Counted from the first letter of the stretch, positions 52,109 to 60,991 are shown. The stretch is DNA of 64,000 nt from an uncultured Erysipelotrichaceae bacterium (GCA_900538465.1 UPXV01000003.1:1-64000), one strand, 5' to 3'. The notes: generated by a model not told the origin, from the letters alone. Program-made: numbers and translations.

Positions 52109-52409
52109 TGCTGTTTTGGCATTAGTTGCAATCGGTGCAGTTTTAGGATGTGTTCTTGGAATTGCAAATATGTACCTTGTTGTTGAAGAAGATAACCGTG
52201 TCACTGAAGTTACAACAATGCTTCCAGGTGCAAACTGTGGAGGATGTGGATATCCAGGATGTTCTGGGTTTGCAAATGCTTTGGTAGAAGGTGAAGCAAC
52301 AAAGGTTTCTGGTTGTGCAGTAAGTAATCCGGAAACAAGAGAAAAGATTGCAAAATACTTAAACGAAACACCAGGACCAAATGGTGAAACTGTGAAAGTT
52401 TCTGTTTAA
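52098..52409 (+). CDS. rnfB: Short Rnf subunit B lacking the ferredoxin domains
   Basis: RnfB normally accepts electrons from ferredoxin. Here only the N-terminal membrane helix (about 5-28) and the first cluster domain with GANCGGCGYPGC and VSGC (C-x2-C-x4-C and a fourth Cys) are present. The protein ends at 103 residues, where usual RnfB (about 180-290) continues into two ferredoxin-type CxxCxxCxxxC clusters. No such motif follows in any frame; a terminator begins 5 bases after the stop, so this is not a visible frameshift. ATG 52098 follows GAGGAGG. Confidence 0.88.
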   Translation: MNISAVLALVAIGAVLGCVLGIANMYLVVEEDNRVTEVTTMLPGANCGGCGYPGCSGFANALVEGEATKVSGCAVSNPETREKIAKYLNETPGPNGETVKVSV

Positions 52410-52413
52410 CAAT

Positions 52414-52443
52414 AAAAGGGCTAGAAATTCTAGTCCTTTTTTT
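52414..52443 (+). terminator. Terminator of the rnf operon
   Basis: AAAAGGGCTAG-AAATT-CTAGTCCTTTT with one G-T pair, then T-run. Confidence 0.85.
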
Positions 52444-52448
52444 CAATA

Positions 52449-52472
52449 AAAAAAGCTAGGAATAAATCCTAG
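52449..52472 (-). terminator. Terminator of the cold-shock gene
   Basis: Minus-strand CTAGGA-TTTAT-TCCTAG followed by a T-run. Confidence 0.8.
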
Positions 52473-52480
52473 TTTTTTTG

Positions 52481-52687
52481 TTACCCAATAACAGTAACGT
52501 TAGAAGCTTGAGGTCCTCTGTCACCTTCAACGATGTCGAATTCAACAACTTGACCTTCTTCCAATGTTTTAAATCCATCAGAATTGATAGCTGAAAAATG
52601 TACGAATACATCTTTGTTTTCACCATCTAATGTAATGAAACCATATCCTTTATCAGATTTAAACCATTTAACTTTACCTGTACTCAT
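52481..52687 (-). CDS. Cold-shock protein (CspA family)
   Basis: RNA chaperone of 68 residues, the standard single cold-shock domain. RNP1 (KGYGFITL) and RNP2 (DVFVHFSAI) are intact. ATG 52687 is preceded by AGGAGGT; the longer frame upstream lies in the leader. A TATAAT at 52743-52748 (minus strand) gives a leader of about 50 bases. Confidence 0.95.
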   Translation of the reverse strand: MSTGKVKWFKSDKGYGFITLDGENKDVFVHFSAINSDGFKTLEEGQVVEFDIVEGDRGPQASNVTVIG

Positions 52688-52742
52688 TGATGAAGTACCT
52701 CCTTTAGAATTTGCAAATAACCAGTACTTCATTTTAACTACT

Positions 52743-52748
52743 ATTATA
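52743..52748 (-). promoter_or_regulatory. -10 of the cold-shock gene
   Basis: Perfect TATAAT on the minus strand; -35 weak. Confidence 0.5.
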
Positions 52749-52841
52749 TCATTAAGACTTTCTAATACTTTTAAAACTACAGTGCTATGTTGCTTTGCTA
52801 GACTTATTATAACATAGAGTTTATTTTCGTACAAGTTCTTG

Positions 52842-52869
52842 TTGACATTGATTGTAAATAGGGTATCAT
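52842..52869 (+). promoter_or_regulatory. Promoter of the M29 aminopeptidase gene
   Basis: TTGACA, 16-base spacer, TATCAT. Confidence 0.65.
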
Positions 52870-52902
52870 TTTATTAAAAGAGAGAGAAAAGGTGGTAAAA
52901 AT

Positions 52903-54120
52903 ATGTTAAAAAAATATGCTGAATTGCTTGTAAAACAAGGTGTCAATTTACAAAAAGGGCAAGAACTTATTGTGGAAGCATCTATAGAATGTTATGAATT
53001 GGCACGTGAAATCACTGCACAAGCATATGCTGTAGGGGCAAAAGATGTCATTGTTTATTACAGTGATGAAAAAATTTCTAGAATGCGTTTTGAAAATTGT
53101 GATGTTGAACATTTTGAAACTGTTCCTCAATATTTAATTGAATTAAGAAATCAATATGCTTTAAAAAATGCAGCATTAATTTCTATTACTTCAAGTGATC
53201 CTGAAGCTATGAAGGGTATTGATCCAATGAAAATTCAAACTTGGAGTAAAGCTGTAAGAGTTGCTTGTAAACCATTTTATGATGGTATGGATTTGGGTAT
53301 TAATCGTTGGTGTATTGCTGGAGCACCAAGTGTTGCTTGGGCAAATAAAGTTTTCCCTGATATGAGTGATAGTGAAGCAGTCAAAGCTTTGTGGCAAGCT
53401 ATTTTTAAAGTGACACGTTGTGATAGTGAAAATCCTATTGAAACATGGAATGAACATCGTCGTTCATTTGAAAAAAGAATTCAAGTTTTAAATGAGAAAA
53501 AAATTCAATCTTTACATTATACAAACTCGCTTGGAACTGATTTAACCATTGGTATGAATAAAGATTATGTATTTGCTGGTGGTGGCGGATATACGACTGA
53601 TGGTATTTATTCTTTCCCAAATATCCCAACTGAAGAGATTTTTACATCTCCAAATAGAAATCAAGTTAATGGTGTTGTTTATAGTGCTATGCCTTTAAAC
53701 TATAATGGGAATTTAATTGATGAATTTTCAATGACATTTGAAAATGGTCGTATTGTTGATTATAGTGCAAAAGAAGGATATGAGGTTTTAAAAAGTATTA
53801 TTGAAACAGATGAAGGAAGTCATTATTTAGGTGAAGTGGCTTTGATTCCTTATGATTCGCCAATTCGTAATTTAGGTATTTTATTCTATAATACATTATT
53901 TGATGAGAATGCATCTTGTCACTTAGCCATTGGAAAAGGTTTTGGAGAATGTATAAAAGATGGTTTAAGTATGACAAAAGAACAATTGTTTGAAAAAGGG
54001 ATTAATGATTCATTGACACATATTGATTTTATGATTGGAACAAAAGATTTATCAATTGTGGCAACTTTAGAAGATGGTGAAGAATTTGTTGTCTTTAAAG
54101 ATGGAAACTTTGCATTTTAA
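52903..54120 (+). CDS. M29-family metallo-aminopeptidase (AmpS/PepS type)
   Basis: Cytosolic cobalt/zinc aminopeptidase of 405 residues that trims peptides. Family features: opening LLVKQGVNLQKGQELIVEA, the central NIPTEEIFTSPNRNQVNG containing metal-binding Glu, and the C-terminal metal motifs EVALIPYDSPI, NTLFDENASCHLAIGKGF and HIDFMIG. Good ribosome site (AAAGGTGG). Single-gene unit between csp and prfC. Confidence 0.92.
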   Translation: MLKKYAELLVKQGVNLQKGQELIVEASIECYELAREITAQAYAVGAKDVIVYYSDEKISRMRFENCDVEHFETVPQYLIELRNQYALKNAALISITSSDPEAMKGIDPMKIQTWSKAVRVACKPFYDGMDLGINRWCIAGAPSVAWANKVFPDMSDSEAVKALWQAIFKVTRCDSENPIETWNEHRRSFEKRIQVLNEKKIQSLHYTNSLGTDLTIGMNKDYVFAGGGGYTTDGIYSFPNIPTEEIFTSPNRNQVNGVVYSAMPLNYNGNLIDEFSMTFENGRIVDYSAKEGYEVLKSIIETDEGSHYLGEVALIPYDSPIRNLGILFYNTLFDENASCHLAIGKGFGECIKDGLSMTKEQLFEKGINDSLTHIDFMIGTKDLSIVATLEDGEEFVVFKDGNFAF

Positions 54121-54122
54121 AA

Positions 54123-54151
54123 TTGACAAATTATCAATATTTCATTATTAT
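54123..54151 (+). promoter_or_regulatory. Promoter of prfC
   Basis: TTGACA, 17-base spacer, TATTAT. Confidence 0.7.
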
Positions 54152-54185
54152 GTAGACTAGTGACGACATAAAGGAGGGAGTTAAC

Positions 54186-55775
54186 ATGTCAGAATTTATT
54201 GAACAAGTGAAGAAACGTAGAACATTTGCGATTATTTCTCACCCGGATGCTGGGAAGACAACTTTAACAGAAAAATTCCTTCTTTATGGAGGAGCCATTC
54301 AAGAAGCTGGAATGGTCAAAGGAAAAAGACAATCAAAACATGCTGTGAGTGACTGGATGGAAATTGAAAAGCAAAGAGGGATTTCTGTCACATCATCAGT
54401 TTTACAATTTAATTATGATGGATTTTGTATTAATATTTTGGATACACCTGGCCATCAAGATTTCTCGGAAGATACTTATCGTACTTTAATGGCTGCCGAT
54501 AGTGCTGTCATGGTTATCGATGGTTCTAAAGGGGTCGAAGATCAAACAAGAAAACTTTTTAAAGTTTGTGCAATGCGTCATATTCCTATTTTTACTTTTA
54601 TTAATAAAATGGATCGTGAAGCAAAAGATCCATATGAATTAATGGAAGAAATTGAAAGAGAATTGGGTGTTGAAACATGTGCTGTCAATTGGCCAATTGG
54701 TTGTGGTAAAGAATTTAAAGGTGTCTATGAACGTCAAAAACAAGAAGTCATTCGTTTTATGCCAGTCCTTGGTGGTAAAAAAGAAGTCGATGTAGATATT
54801 TGTGACGCTAAAGATCCTGCTTTAAAAGAACAATTAGGTGAACGTTTATATCAACAATTACAAGATGATATTGAATTGTTAGATGGAGCTGGGGCTGAAT
54901 TTGATTTGGATAAAGTTCAACGTGGACAATTATCACCAGTATGTTTTGGTTCCGCATTAACAAACTTTGGGGTTGAACCATTCTTAAAGCATTTCTTAGA
55001 TATGACCACTTCACCACTTCCTCGAATGAGTGATGATGGTGAAATTGATCCATTATCAGAAGAATTTAGTGCTTTTGTATTTAAGATTCAAGCCAATATG
55101 AATAAAGCACATCGTGATAGAATGGCTTTCATGCGTATTTGTTCTGGAAAGTTTACCAAAGGTATGGAAGTTTTCCATTATCAAGGGAATAAAAAGATTA
55201 AATTGAATCAATCTAAACAATTGATGGCGGAAAATCGTGAGGAAATTGAAGAAGCTTATTCTGGTGATATTATTGGTGTTTTTGATCCAGGGATTTTCTC
55301 TATTGGAGATACATTGTGTACTGCCAAACATAAATTTGCATATGAAGGAATTCCAACGTTTGCACCAGAACATTTTGCTTTGATTAGAAATCGTGATACG
55401 ATGAAACGTAAACAATTTGTAAAAGGTGTTGAACAAATTGCTCAAGAAGGTGCTATTCAGATCTTTACTGAACTTGGTGGCGGTATGGAAGAAATTATTG
55501 TTGGTGTTGTTGGTGTTTTACAATTTGAAGTTCTCACATATCGTTTGAAAAATGAATATAATGTTGATATTGTCAATACACCATTGCCTTATCAATTTAT
55601 TAGATGGATTAAGAATAAAGATATTGATTTAAAATCATTAAATTTATCATCTGATACAAAGAAAGTTCAAGATTTAAAAGGACAATACTTATTGCTTTTC
55701 TCAAATGAGTGGGGTGTTCGTTGGGCAAATGATAAAAACCCAGAACTTGAACTTGCTGAATTTTCTAAGAATTAA
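54186..55775 (+). CDS. prfC: Peptide chain release factor 3
   Basis: Translational GTPase that recycles RF1/RF2 from the ribosome. G1 SHPDAGKTT, switch region RGISVTSSV, G3 DTPGHQDF and G4 NKMD are intact, followed by the RF3-specific domains 2 and 3. The 529-residue length is normal. AGGAGGGAG lies 7 bases upstream. Own promoter and terminator. Confidence 0.96.
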   Translation: MSEFIEQVKKRRTFAIISHPDAGKTTLTEKFLLYGGAIQEAGMVKGKRQSKHAVSDWMEIEKQRGISVTSSVLQFNYDGFCINILDTPGHQDFSEDTYRTLMAADSAVMVIDGSKGVEDQTRKLFKVCAMRHIPIFTFINKMDREAKDPYELMEEIERELGVETCAVNWPIGCGKEFKGVYERQKQEVIRFMPVLGGKKEVDVDICDAKDPALKEQLGERLYQQLQDDIELLDGAGAEFDLDKVQRGQLSPVCFGSALTNFGVEPFLKHFLDMTTSPLPRMSDDGEIDPLSEEFSAFVFKIQANMNKAHRDRMAFMRICSGKFTKGMEVFHYQGNKKIKLNQSKQLMAENREEIEEAYSGDIIGVFDPGIFSIGDTLCTAKHKFAYEGIPTFAPEHFALIRNRDTMKRKQFVKGVEQIAQEGAIQIFTELGGGMEEIIVGVVGVLQFEVLTYRLKNEYNVDIVNTPLPYQFIRWIKNKDIDLKSLNLSSDTKKVQDLKGQYLLLFSNEWGVRWANDKNPELELAEFSKN

Positions 55776-55779
55776 TGGG

Positions 55780-55805
55780 AGACCTCTTGTGAAGAGGTCT
55801 TTTTT
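55780..55805 (+). terminator. Terminator of prfC
   Basis: AGACCTCTT-GTG-AAGAGGTCT followed by T-run. Confidence 0.9.
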
Positions 55806-55898
55806 AATACATTGTGAAAAACTTATTAAGAAGAAAACGTATCAAAAACTTTCTCGAATGTTTATTTCGTGATAAAATATGTAAGGAGGTGTTGCTTT

Positions 55899-56141
55899 AT
55901 GGCTAATGAGGGTAAACGCAGTTATTGTCGTTGTATTGAAGAAATGACAATGATTATTGGCAAAGAAGAAGAAGTCATTTTTGAATTTAAAAAAGTTTAT
56001 CCTTGTATGGTAAGAACAAGTGACACTGAAGCCAATTACTATAAAATTTATGGAGAAGAGTTTGCATTAAGTTGTAATGAAGATGAATTTAAGGAACATT
56101 TTAAGTTGATTCAACATCAAGGAAATTTACCAAAAAAATAA
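55899..56141 (+). CDS. Hypothetical protein, 80 residues
   Basis: Not recognised. Soluble, mixed alpha/beta, with four Cys (SYCRC near the N-terminus, PCM in the middle, SCN later). No signal peptide. ATG 55899 follows AAGGAGG by 9-10 bases, and a TAAAAT (55873-55878) is a possible -10. It lies 61 bases before the P-type-ATPase-like gene and may be co-transcribed with it. Confidence 0.6.
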   Translation: MANEGKRSYCRCIEEMTMIIGKEEEVIFEFKKVYPCMVRTSDTEANYYKIYGEEFALSCNEDEFKEHFKLIQHQGNLPKK

Positions 56142-56202
56142 TCTTAAACAGAGAAATCTTTGTTTTTTGACAAAAATATGTTATGATGAAACAGAAAGGG
56201 TG

Positions 56203-58155
56203 ATGATTTTGGAGAAGAAAACATTTGAAATATCGCATATCCAATCTATAGATGAACTGAATCATTTAAGTTTAGCTTTAAATGAAAAAGAACAGGTCTC
56301 TCATATGAAAATAAATCAGGAAAGCATTGTCTTCAATTGTATTGATATTGATGCTTTACTTAGTGTTATTCAAAGTATTAATAAGGATTTGGTTGTTAAA
56401 GAAGTTATTGATGGACAAAAACGTCAATATGATTTTGCTAAACATAAAGAAAGACAATATTACTTTATGTTTAAAAATTTAATTACAGAAGATGATATTC
56501 AAGTTTTGGTTGAACGTTTACAAGCAGATCAAAGATATCAAAATGTTACTTATGATTCTCAAAATCGTATTTTAACACTCACATCTTCACAACATGATGT
56601 TTTAAGTTATCTTAGAAAAGAATTATTTAAAATTAATCCATCTATTGAAATTCTTGAACATCGTAAGCCAATTCGTTCTCAAGATGTCTTTAATCAAAAA
56701 TATTTACATCGATATATAAGAATTGCGATCTTTTTGGTTGTTATTGCATTAGCATTAATTACATCTAAAGATCATACACAATTGACTTCTATTTTGTGGT
56801 TTATCACAGTTTTATTATTAGGTGAAAATTTGATAAAAAAAGCATGGAGTGAAATTCGTCAACTGCATTTCTTAAAAGAAGATGTATTGGTTTTATTTGC
56901 AATGATATTAGGAGTTATTTCAGGAGCGTATGTTGAAACCTGTATAGCCATCCTTTTATACCAAGGAGCTGTTCCATTCTTAAATAAAGTTTTAGAAAAA
57001 TCACTTTTCAAAATTGATGAAGCGGTCACAATGCCTGAAACGGGTGTTCGTATTCATGATGAACAAGAAGAAACAATTTCATTGTATGATTTTGAAGTTG
57101 GAGATGTTATGGTAATTCAACCTGGAGAAACTGTGCATATCCCTGGAACTGTTATCAAAGGGCCATCAAAAATCAGTACATATTCTAATACAAGTACTTA
57201 TGATTTGAAAACGGCTCGTAAAGGAACAAAAGTTGTCAGTGGTGATATCAATGCAGGAGATAAACCTATCTATGTTGAAATTAATGCTATCTATGAAAGT
57301 ACAAATTATATTGAATTGATGAATATTGCAAGTGTTGCACCTGTTTATGAATCAAAAATTGAACAATATACAAAAGTCTTATCACGTTTTTATACACCAA
57401 TTATGGTTTTACTTGGAATTGGATTAGGTATTGTTTTACCAATTCTTGATTTTGAAGAGTATAGTGCATATTTACATGTAGGAGCTATCTTATTTGTTTT
57501 ATCTGGTGCTTTATCGAGTGATCAATCAACATCACTTGGAATGTTGGCTGGTTTTGCAAAAGCTTTCCAAAATGGAATTATTGTAGAATCTTCATTAGGT
57601 CTTGATTCTATCAATGCAACACAAACAATTGTTTATGATCGTTTTGATGGGGTTGAAGTGACTGAAGAAGAATTGGAATTGTTCAAGAAATTATCTCATA
57701 TGGGAAGAACTTTGGTTATCTTTAATGATGGACCAGTGGCTTTAGAAAATGATCAATATACAATTTATAATGATTTAACTGTTGAAGAAAAATTAGCAAA
57801 GATGGATTCTTTAATTGGACCAATTGTTTATATTGGAGATAGTTTTAAAGATATTGAACTTCTTCAAAAGAGTTATGTTGGGATCTCTAGAGGAGGATTG
57901 GCAGATCCTAAAGTTGTTGAAAACAGTGATATTGTTTTAATTGATGCTGATTTGAATAAAGTTTATGAAACATTCTTGATTTCTAGAAGAATGTGTACAA
58001 CAGCGGTGTTTAATAATATCATTACATTATTTATGAAATTGATTGTTTTGATTACTGCTATCTCAATAACATCATTACCTTTATGGATTGCTATTTTTAT
58101 AGAAATGTTAGTAAGTGCATTTGTTATGTATAACTCAACACGTCTTTTAGATTAA
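56203..58155 (+). CDS. P1B-type ATPase-like membrane protein with all catalytic motifs lost
   Basis: Architecture of a heavy-metal P-type ATPase, about 650 residues: two ferredoxin-like N-terminal domains without CxxC, four helices (about 165-265), an actuator domain (about 275-365), two helices, a reduced catalytic domain and two C-terminal helices. Every key motif is changed: TGE in the actuator is absent (STYSNTSTYDLK), the membrane CPC site is SGALSS (from Ser434), DKTGT is DRFDG (Asp479), and GDGxND is GDSFKD (Asp546). The nucleotide-binding insert is very short. It cannot be a normal pump, but the frame is intact. ATG 56203 is used; TTG 56209 has better spacing from AAAGGG. Confidence 0.8.
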   Translation: MILEKKTFEISHIQSIDELNHLSLALNEKEQVSHMKINQESIVFNCIDIDALLSVIQSINKDLVVKEVIDGQKRQYDFAKHKERQYYFMFKNLITEDDIQVLVERLQADQRYQNVTYDSQNRILTLTSSQHDVLSYLRKELFKINPSIEILEHRKPIRSQDVFNQKYLHRYIRIAIFLVVIALALITSKDHTQLTSILWFITVLLLGENLIKKAWSEIRQLHFLKEDVLVLFAMILGVISGAYVETCIAILLYQGAVPFLNKVLEKSLFKIDEAVTMPETGVRIHDEQEETISLYDFEVGDVMVIQPGETVHIPGTVIKGPSKISTYSNTSTYDLKTARKGTKVVSGDINAGDKPIYVEINAIYESTNYIELMNIASVAPVYESKIEQYTKVLSRFYTPIMVLLGIGLGIVLPILDFEEYSAYLHVGAILFVLSGALSSDQSTSLGMLAGFAKAFQNGIIVESSLGLDSINATQTIVYDRFDGVEVTEEELELFKKLSHMGRTLVIFNDGPVALENDQYTIYNDLTVEEKLAKMDSLIGPIVYIGDSFKDIELLQKSYVGISRGGLADPKVVENSDIVLIDADLNKVYETFLISRRMCTTAVFNNIITLFMKLIVLITAISITSLPLWIAIFIEMLVSAFVMYNSTRLLD

Positions 58156-58168
58156 CAAATAAAAAATG

Positions 58169-58197
58169 AACAACTCATTTTCAATGGGTTGTTTTTG
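58169..58197 (+). terminator. Terminator after the P-type-ATPase-like gene
   Basis: AACAACTCATT-TTC-AATGGGTTGTT (one G-T pair) plus T-run. Confidence 0.85.
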
Positions 58198-58230
58198 TAT
58201 CTTAAAATAAGCTAAAAACTATGTTTTGAT

Positions 58231-58274
58231 TTTCTATTCATCAATAGAAATTTTATAATTAAATGTGATATAAT
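58231..58274 (+). promoter_or_regulatory. -10 and upstream palindrome of the glycerate kinase operon
   Basis: TATAAT (58269-58274). A perfect 8-bp inverted repeat TTTCTATT-CATC-AATAGAAA (58231-58250) covers the expected -35, whose sequence is poor, suggesting activator or repressor control. Confidence 0.45.
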
Positions 58275-58297
58275 GGAATGCAACAGGAGGTATATTT

Positions 58298-59422
58298 ATG
58301 AAGATAGTTATTGCTCCAGATTCTTATAAAGAAAGCATGAGTGCAAAACAGGCATGCTGTGCCATTGAAAAAGGAATACATCAATACGATTCAACAATGG
58401 AAACATTGCTTTGCCCGTTAGCTGATGGTGGAGAAGGCACTTTAGAAACATTAGTTGAAGCTAGAAATGGAACGCTTGTCTATGAAGAGGTTACAGGTGT
58501 TTTGTTTGATAAAATCAAGGCACCTATTGGATATATTGAAGATTGTGCAATCATAGAATGTGCAAAAGTTTGTGGTTTAGAATTATTAAATGAAAATCAA
58601 AAAGATCCTTATCAAACAACAACCCTTGGGTTAGGAGAATTGATTTTAAAAGCATTAGATCATCATGTTCATCGTTTAATGATTTGTTTAGGTGGAAGTG
58701 CAGCAAATGATGGTGGAATAGGAATGTTAAGTGCTTTAGGTGTCAAATTTTACAATCAGCATCATCAACCTGTACAATTGACCATGGCTGGTTTAAGTGA
58801 AATTGCTTCTATAGATATATCGAATTTAGATAAACGTCTGCATGAAGTTGAAATCATTGGTGTTTGTGATGTTGATAATCCTCTTTGTGGACAACAAGGG
58901 GCAACCTATATTTATGGTGGACAAAAAGGCGTCAAAGCACAAGATATGGCTAAGATTGACAAAGATATGGAAGCTTATGCCAAAAGAGCTGATAATATGT
59001 TAAAGAGTAATTATCGCTTGATAGCAGGTTCTGGTGCCGCAGGAGGATTGGGTTATGCTTTATTGGCATTTTGTCATGCCAAACTTCAAAAAGGTTTTGA
59101 CGTTGTAAGTGAGATAACGCAACTTGAAGAAAAAATCAAAACGAGTGATTGTGTTATCGTAGGAGAAGGAAAGATGGATCGTCAGACTCAATTTGGAAAG
59201 ACACCTTATGGTGTTTTACAAATTGCCAAAACTTATCATAAACCTGTTTTTGCATTTGCTGGTAAAGTTGAAGATAGTTCACTTTTACAAGAAATTGGTT
59301 TTCAAAATATCTATGCTATTTCACCTTTAGATATCCCTTTGAATATAGCATTAAGAAACGGACAAGACTATTTACAAAAATGTGTATATCAACATATGGA
59401 GGAAATCATTCATGGCCTATAA
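58298..59422 (+). CDS. Glycerate kinase (GlxK/GarK family)
   Basis: Phosphorylates glycerate to 2- or 3-phosphoglycerate. The family opening IVIAPDSYKESMSAKQA, the central CLGGSAANDGGIGML glycine-rich loop and DCVIVGEGKMDRQT near the C-terminus are all present. Length 374 residues is normal. CAGGAGG lies 8 bases ahead. The last 11 bases overlap the pseudouridine synthase gene. Confidence 0.93.
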   Translation: MKIVIAPDSYKESMSAKQACCAIEKGIHQYDSTMETLLCPLADGGEGTLETLVEARNGTLVYEEVTGVLFDKIKAPIGYIEDCAIIECAKVCGLELLNENQKDPYQTTTLGLGELILKALDHHVHRLMICLGGSAANDGGIGMLSALGVKFYNQHHQPVQLTMAGLSEIASIDISNLDKRLHEVEIIGVCDVDNPLCGQQGATYIYGGQKGVKAQDMAKIDKDMEAYAKRADNMLKSNYRLIAGSGAAGGLGYALLAFCHAKLQKGFDVVSEITQLEEKIKTSDCVIVGEGKMDRQTQFGKTPYGVLQIAKTYHKPVFAFAGKVEDSSLLQEIGFQNIYAISPLDIPLNIALRNGQDYLQKCVYQHMEEIIHGL

Positions 59423-60251
59423 AGTCGATAAACCCCAACAATTAATGGCTTTTCTTTTAGAAAAGACATCTTATAAAAGAAATGATATTAAAAATTATTT
59501 AAAATATGAAAATGTTTTGGTGGATGGTCATATTCAAACACATTATGCATATGCTTTACAAGTAGGACAAATTGTAGAAATTCAAACAACGAAAAAAGAA
59601 TTACCTTTTGATATTCTTTATGAAGATAAAGAATTGATTGTTATTGAAAAGCCTTGTGGTTTATTGAGTGAACAAACCAATAATGAATCACAAAAAACAG
59701 CTTATTATATGGTGAAACAATATCTAGCCAAGAAAAAAGAAAATATTTATTTGGTTCATCGACTCGATCAATATACATCAGGAATTTTGATGTTTGTCAA
59801 AACACCAAAATTATATCAGCTGTTAACACATGATTGGAACCATTATGTCAAAACAAGAGGATATATTGCGATTGTAGAAGGACCAATGAAACAACCTAAA
59901 GGAACGATTGAAAACTATTTGGCTGAATCAAAAAGTCAAATTGTTTATATAACAAGTAAAGATAAAGGAAAAAAAGCAATTACGCATTATAAACAAATCA
60001 AAACAAATAAACGATATAGCATGTTGGAAGTTTATTTAGATACAGGAAGAAAAAATCAGATACGTGTTCATTTGTCTTCTTTACATCATCCTATTGTTGG
60101 TGATAATAAATATGGAGCGAAGAGTAATCCTCTTCATAGATTAGGTTTACATGCGCATGAATTGATGTTTATTCATCCTATTACCCATAAAGAAATGCGT
60201 TTTGTTTGTCAAACACCAGAATCTTTTCAAAAACTCTTCAAAAAAGGTTGA
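59412..60251 (+). CDS. RluA-family pseudouridine synthase
   Basis: Isomerizes uridine to pseudouridine in rRNA or tRNA. An N-terminal S4-like RNA-binding segment (about 10-60) precedes the catalytic domain. The active-site motif is VHRLDQYTSGIL, with the catalytic Asp in RLD, followed by GRKNQIRVHL. ATG 59412 is chosen because GGAGGAAAT precedes it; the longer frame overlaps glycerate kinase further. Length 279 residues. The target site (RluC/RluD-like or other) cannot be assigned. Its stop codon lies within the -35 of the infC promoter. Confidence 0.9.
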   Translation: MAYKVDKPQQLMAFLLEKTSYKRNDIKNYLKYENVLVDGHIQTHYAYALQVGQIVEIQTTKKELPFDILYEDKELIVIEKPCGLLSEQTNNESQKTAYYMVKQYLAKKKENIYLVHRLDQYTSGILMFVKTPKLYQLLTHDWNHYVKTRGYIAIVEGPMKQPKGTIENYLAESKSQIVYITSKDKGKKAITHYKQIKTNKRYSMLEVYLDTGRKNQIRVHLSSLHHPIVGDNKYGAKSNPLHRLGLHAHELMFIHPITHKEMRFVCQTPESFQKLFKKG

Positions 60252-60276
60252 CATATACGAAGAAATTCGTTATGAT
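60248..60276 (+). promoter_or_regulatory. Promoter of infC-rpmI-rplT
   Basis: TTGACA, 17-base spacer, TATGAT. Confidence 0.8.
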
Positions 60277-60282
60277 GTATCA

Positions 60283-60442
60283 GTAAATGAAAAGTAGTGG
60301 AAAGAAGAAGTGCCTACTTCTCGCCTGAGTGTCAGTAACGCTAGGCTAACGTCACTAAGATATCTTATCTTAATGTCAATATGTGGGTGCTTTATGTACT
60401 CACTTTTTATTTGTACTACAAAATTTATAGGAGGTGGCTATT
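60283..60442 (+). ncRNA. infC-rpmI-rplT leader with attenuator (L20-leader-like)
   Basis: A structured leader of about 160 bases before infC, in the position of the Firmicute L20 leader through which ribosomal protein L20 represses its own operon. It contains GC-richer pairing segments (around 60310-60355) and ends with an intrinsic terminator, GTGGGTGC-TTTAT-GTACTCAC plus five T (60383-60408), about 32 bases before the infC ribosome site. Class assigned from position and layout, not from a covariance model. Confidence 0.7.
60383..60408 (+). terminator. Attenuator terminator in the infC leader
   Basis: An 8-bp stem (two G-U pairs) with loop TTTAT and five T. Confidence 0.75.
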
Positions 60443-60976
60443 ATTAGCAAGTATAACAACCAATCAACAAATGATGACTTGGTAAATGAAAAAATTCGTT
60501 TTAAAGAGGTTTTGGTAATTGATCAAAACGGTGATCAATTAGGAGTTATGTCACGTAATGCTGCAATCAATACAGCTTATGATGCCAATTTAGATTTAGT
60601 TTGTGTGGCTCCTAAAGCAAAGACTCCAGTTTGTCGTATCATGGACTATGGAAAATATCGTTTTGAACAACAAAAGAAACTAAAGGAAATGAAAAAGAAT
60701 TCCAAGGTTGTCTCTTTAAAAGAAACACAATTATCTCCAACAATTGATGTTCATGATAAAAACGTCAAATTAAAGAGAACTTTAAAATGGTTGGAAGCAG
60801 GAGATAAAGTTAAAATTGCCGTACGTTTTAGAGGAAGACAATTAGCTCATATTGATATTGGTCAAAAAATACTAGATGATTTCGTTGCTGAATGTGCTGA
60901 TTATTGCGTGATTGAAAAACCAGCAAAACTTGAAGGACGAACATTAACTGCTATATTAGCACCAAAGAAGAAATAA
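60443..60976 (+). CDS. infC: Translation initiation factor IF-3, AUU start
   Basis: Binds the 30S subunit and proofreads initiation. Both domains are recognisable: N-terminal (VLVIDQNGDQLGVMSRNAA, PVCRIMDYGKYRFEQQKK) and C-terminal (GDKVKIAVRFRGRQLAH). The start is most likely the rare ATT at 60443 (ATT AGC AAG), 8 bases after AGGAGG. ATT is the conserved infC start, used for IF-3 autoregulation. The upstream GTG 60434 lies inside the ribosome site. Length 177 residues. Confidence 0.93.
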   Translation: MSKYNNQSTNDDLVNEKIRFKEVLVIDQNGDQLGVMSRNAAINTAYDANLDLVCVAPKAKTPVCRIMDYGKYRFEQQKKLKEMKKNSKVVSLKETQLSPTIDVHDKNVKLKRTLKWLEAGDKVKIAVRFRGRQLAHIDIGQKILDDFVAECADYCVIEKPAKLEGRTLTAILAPKKK

Positions 60977-60991
60977 CAGGAGGACAGAATT

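Noticed and set aside
52098..52480. Frameshift or premature stop explaining the short RnfB
   Set aside because: No ferredoxin CxxCxxCxxxC coding is found downstream in any frame and a terminator begins 5 bases after the stop.
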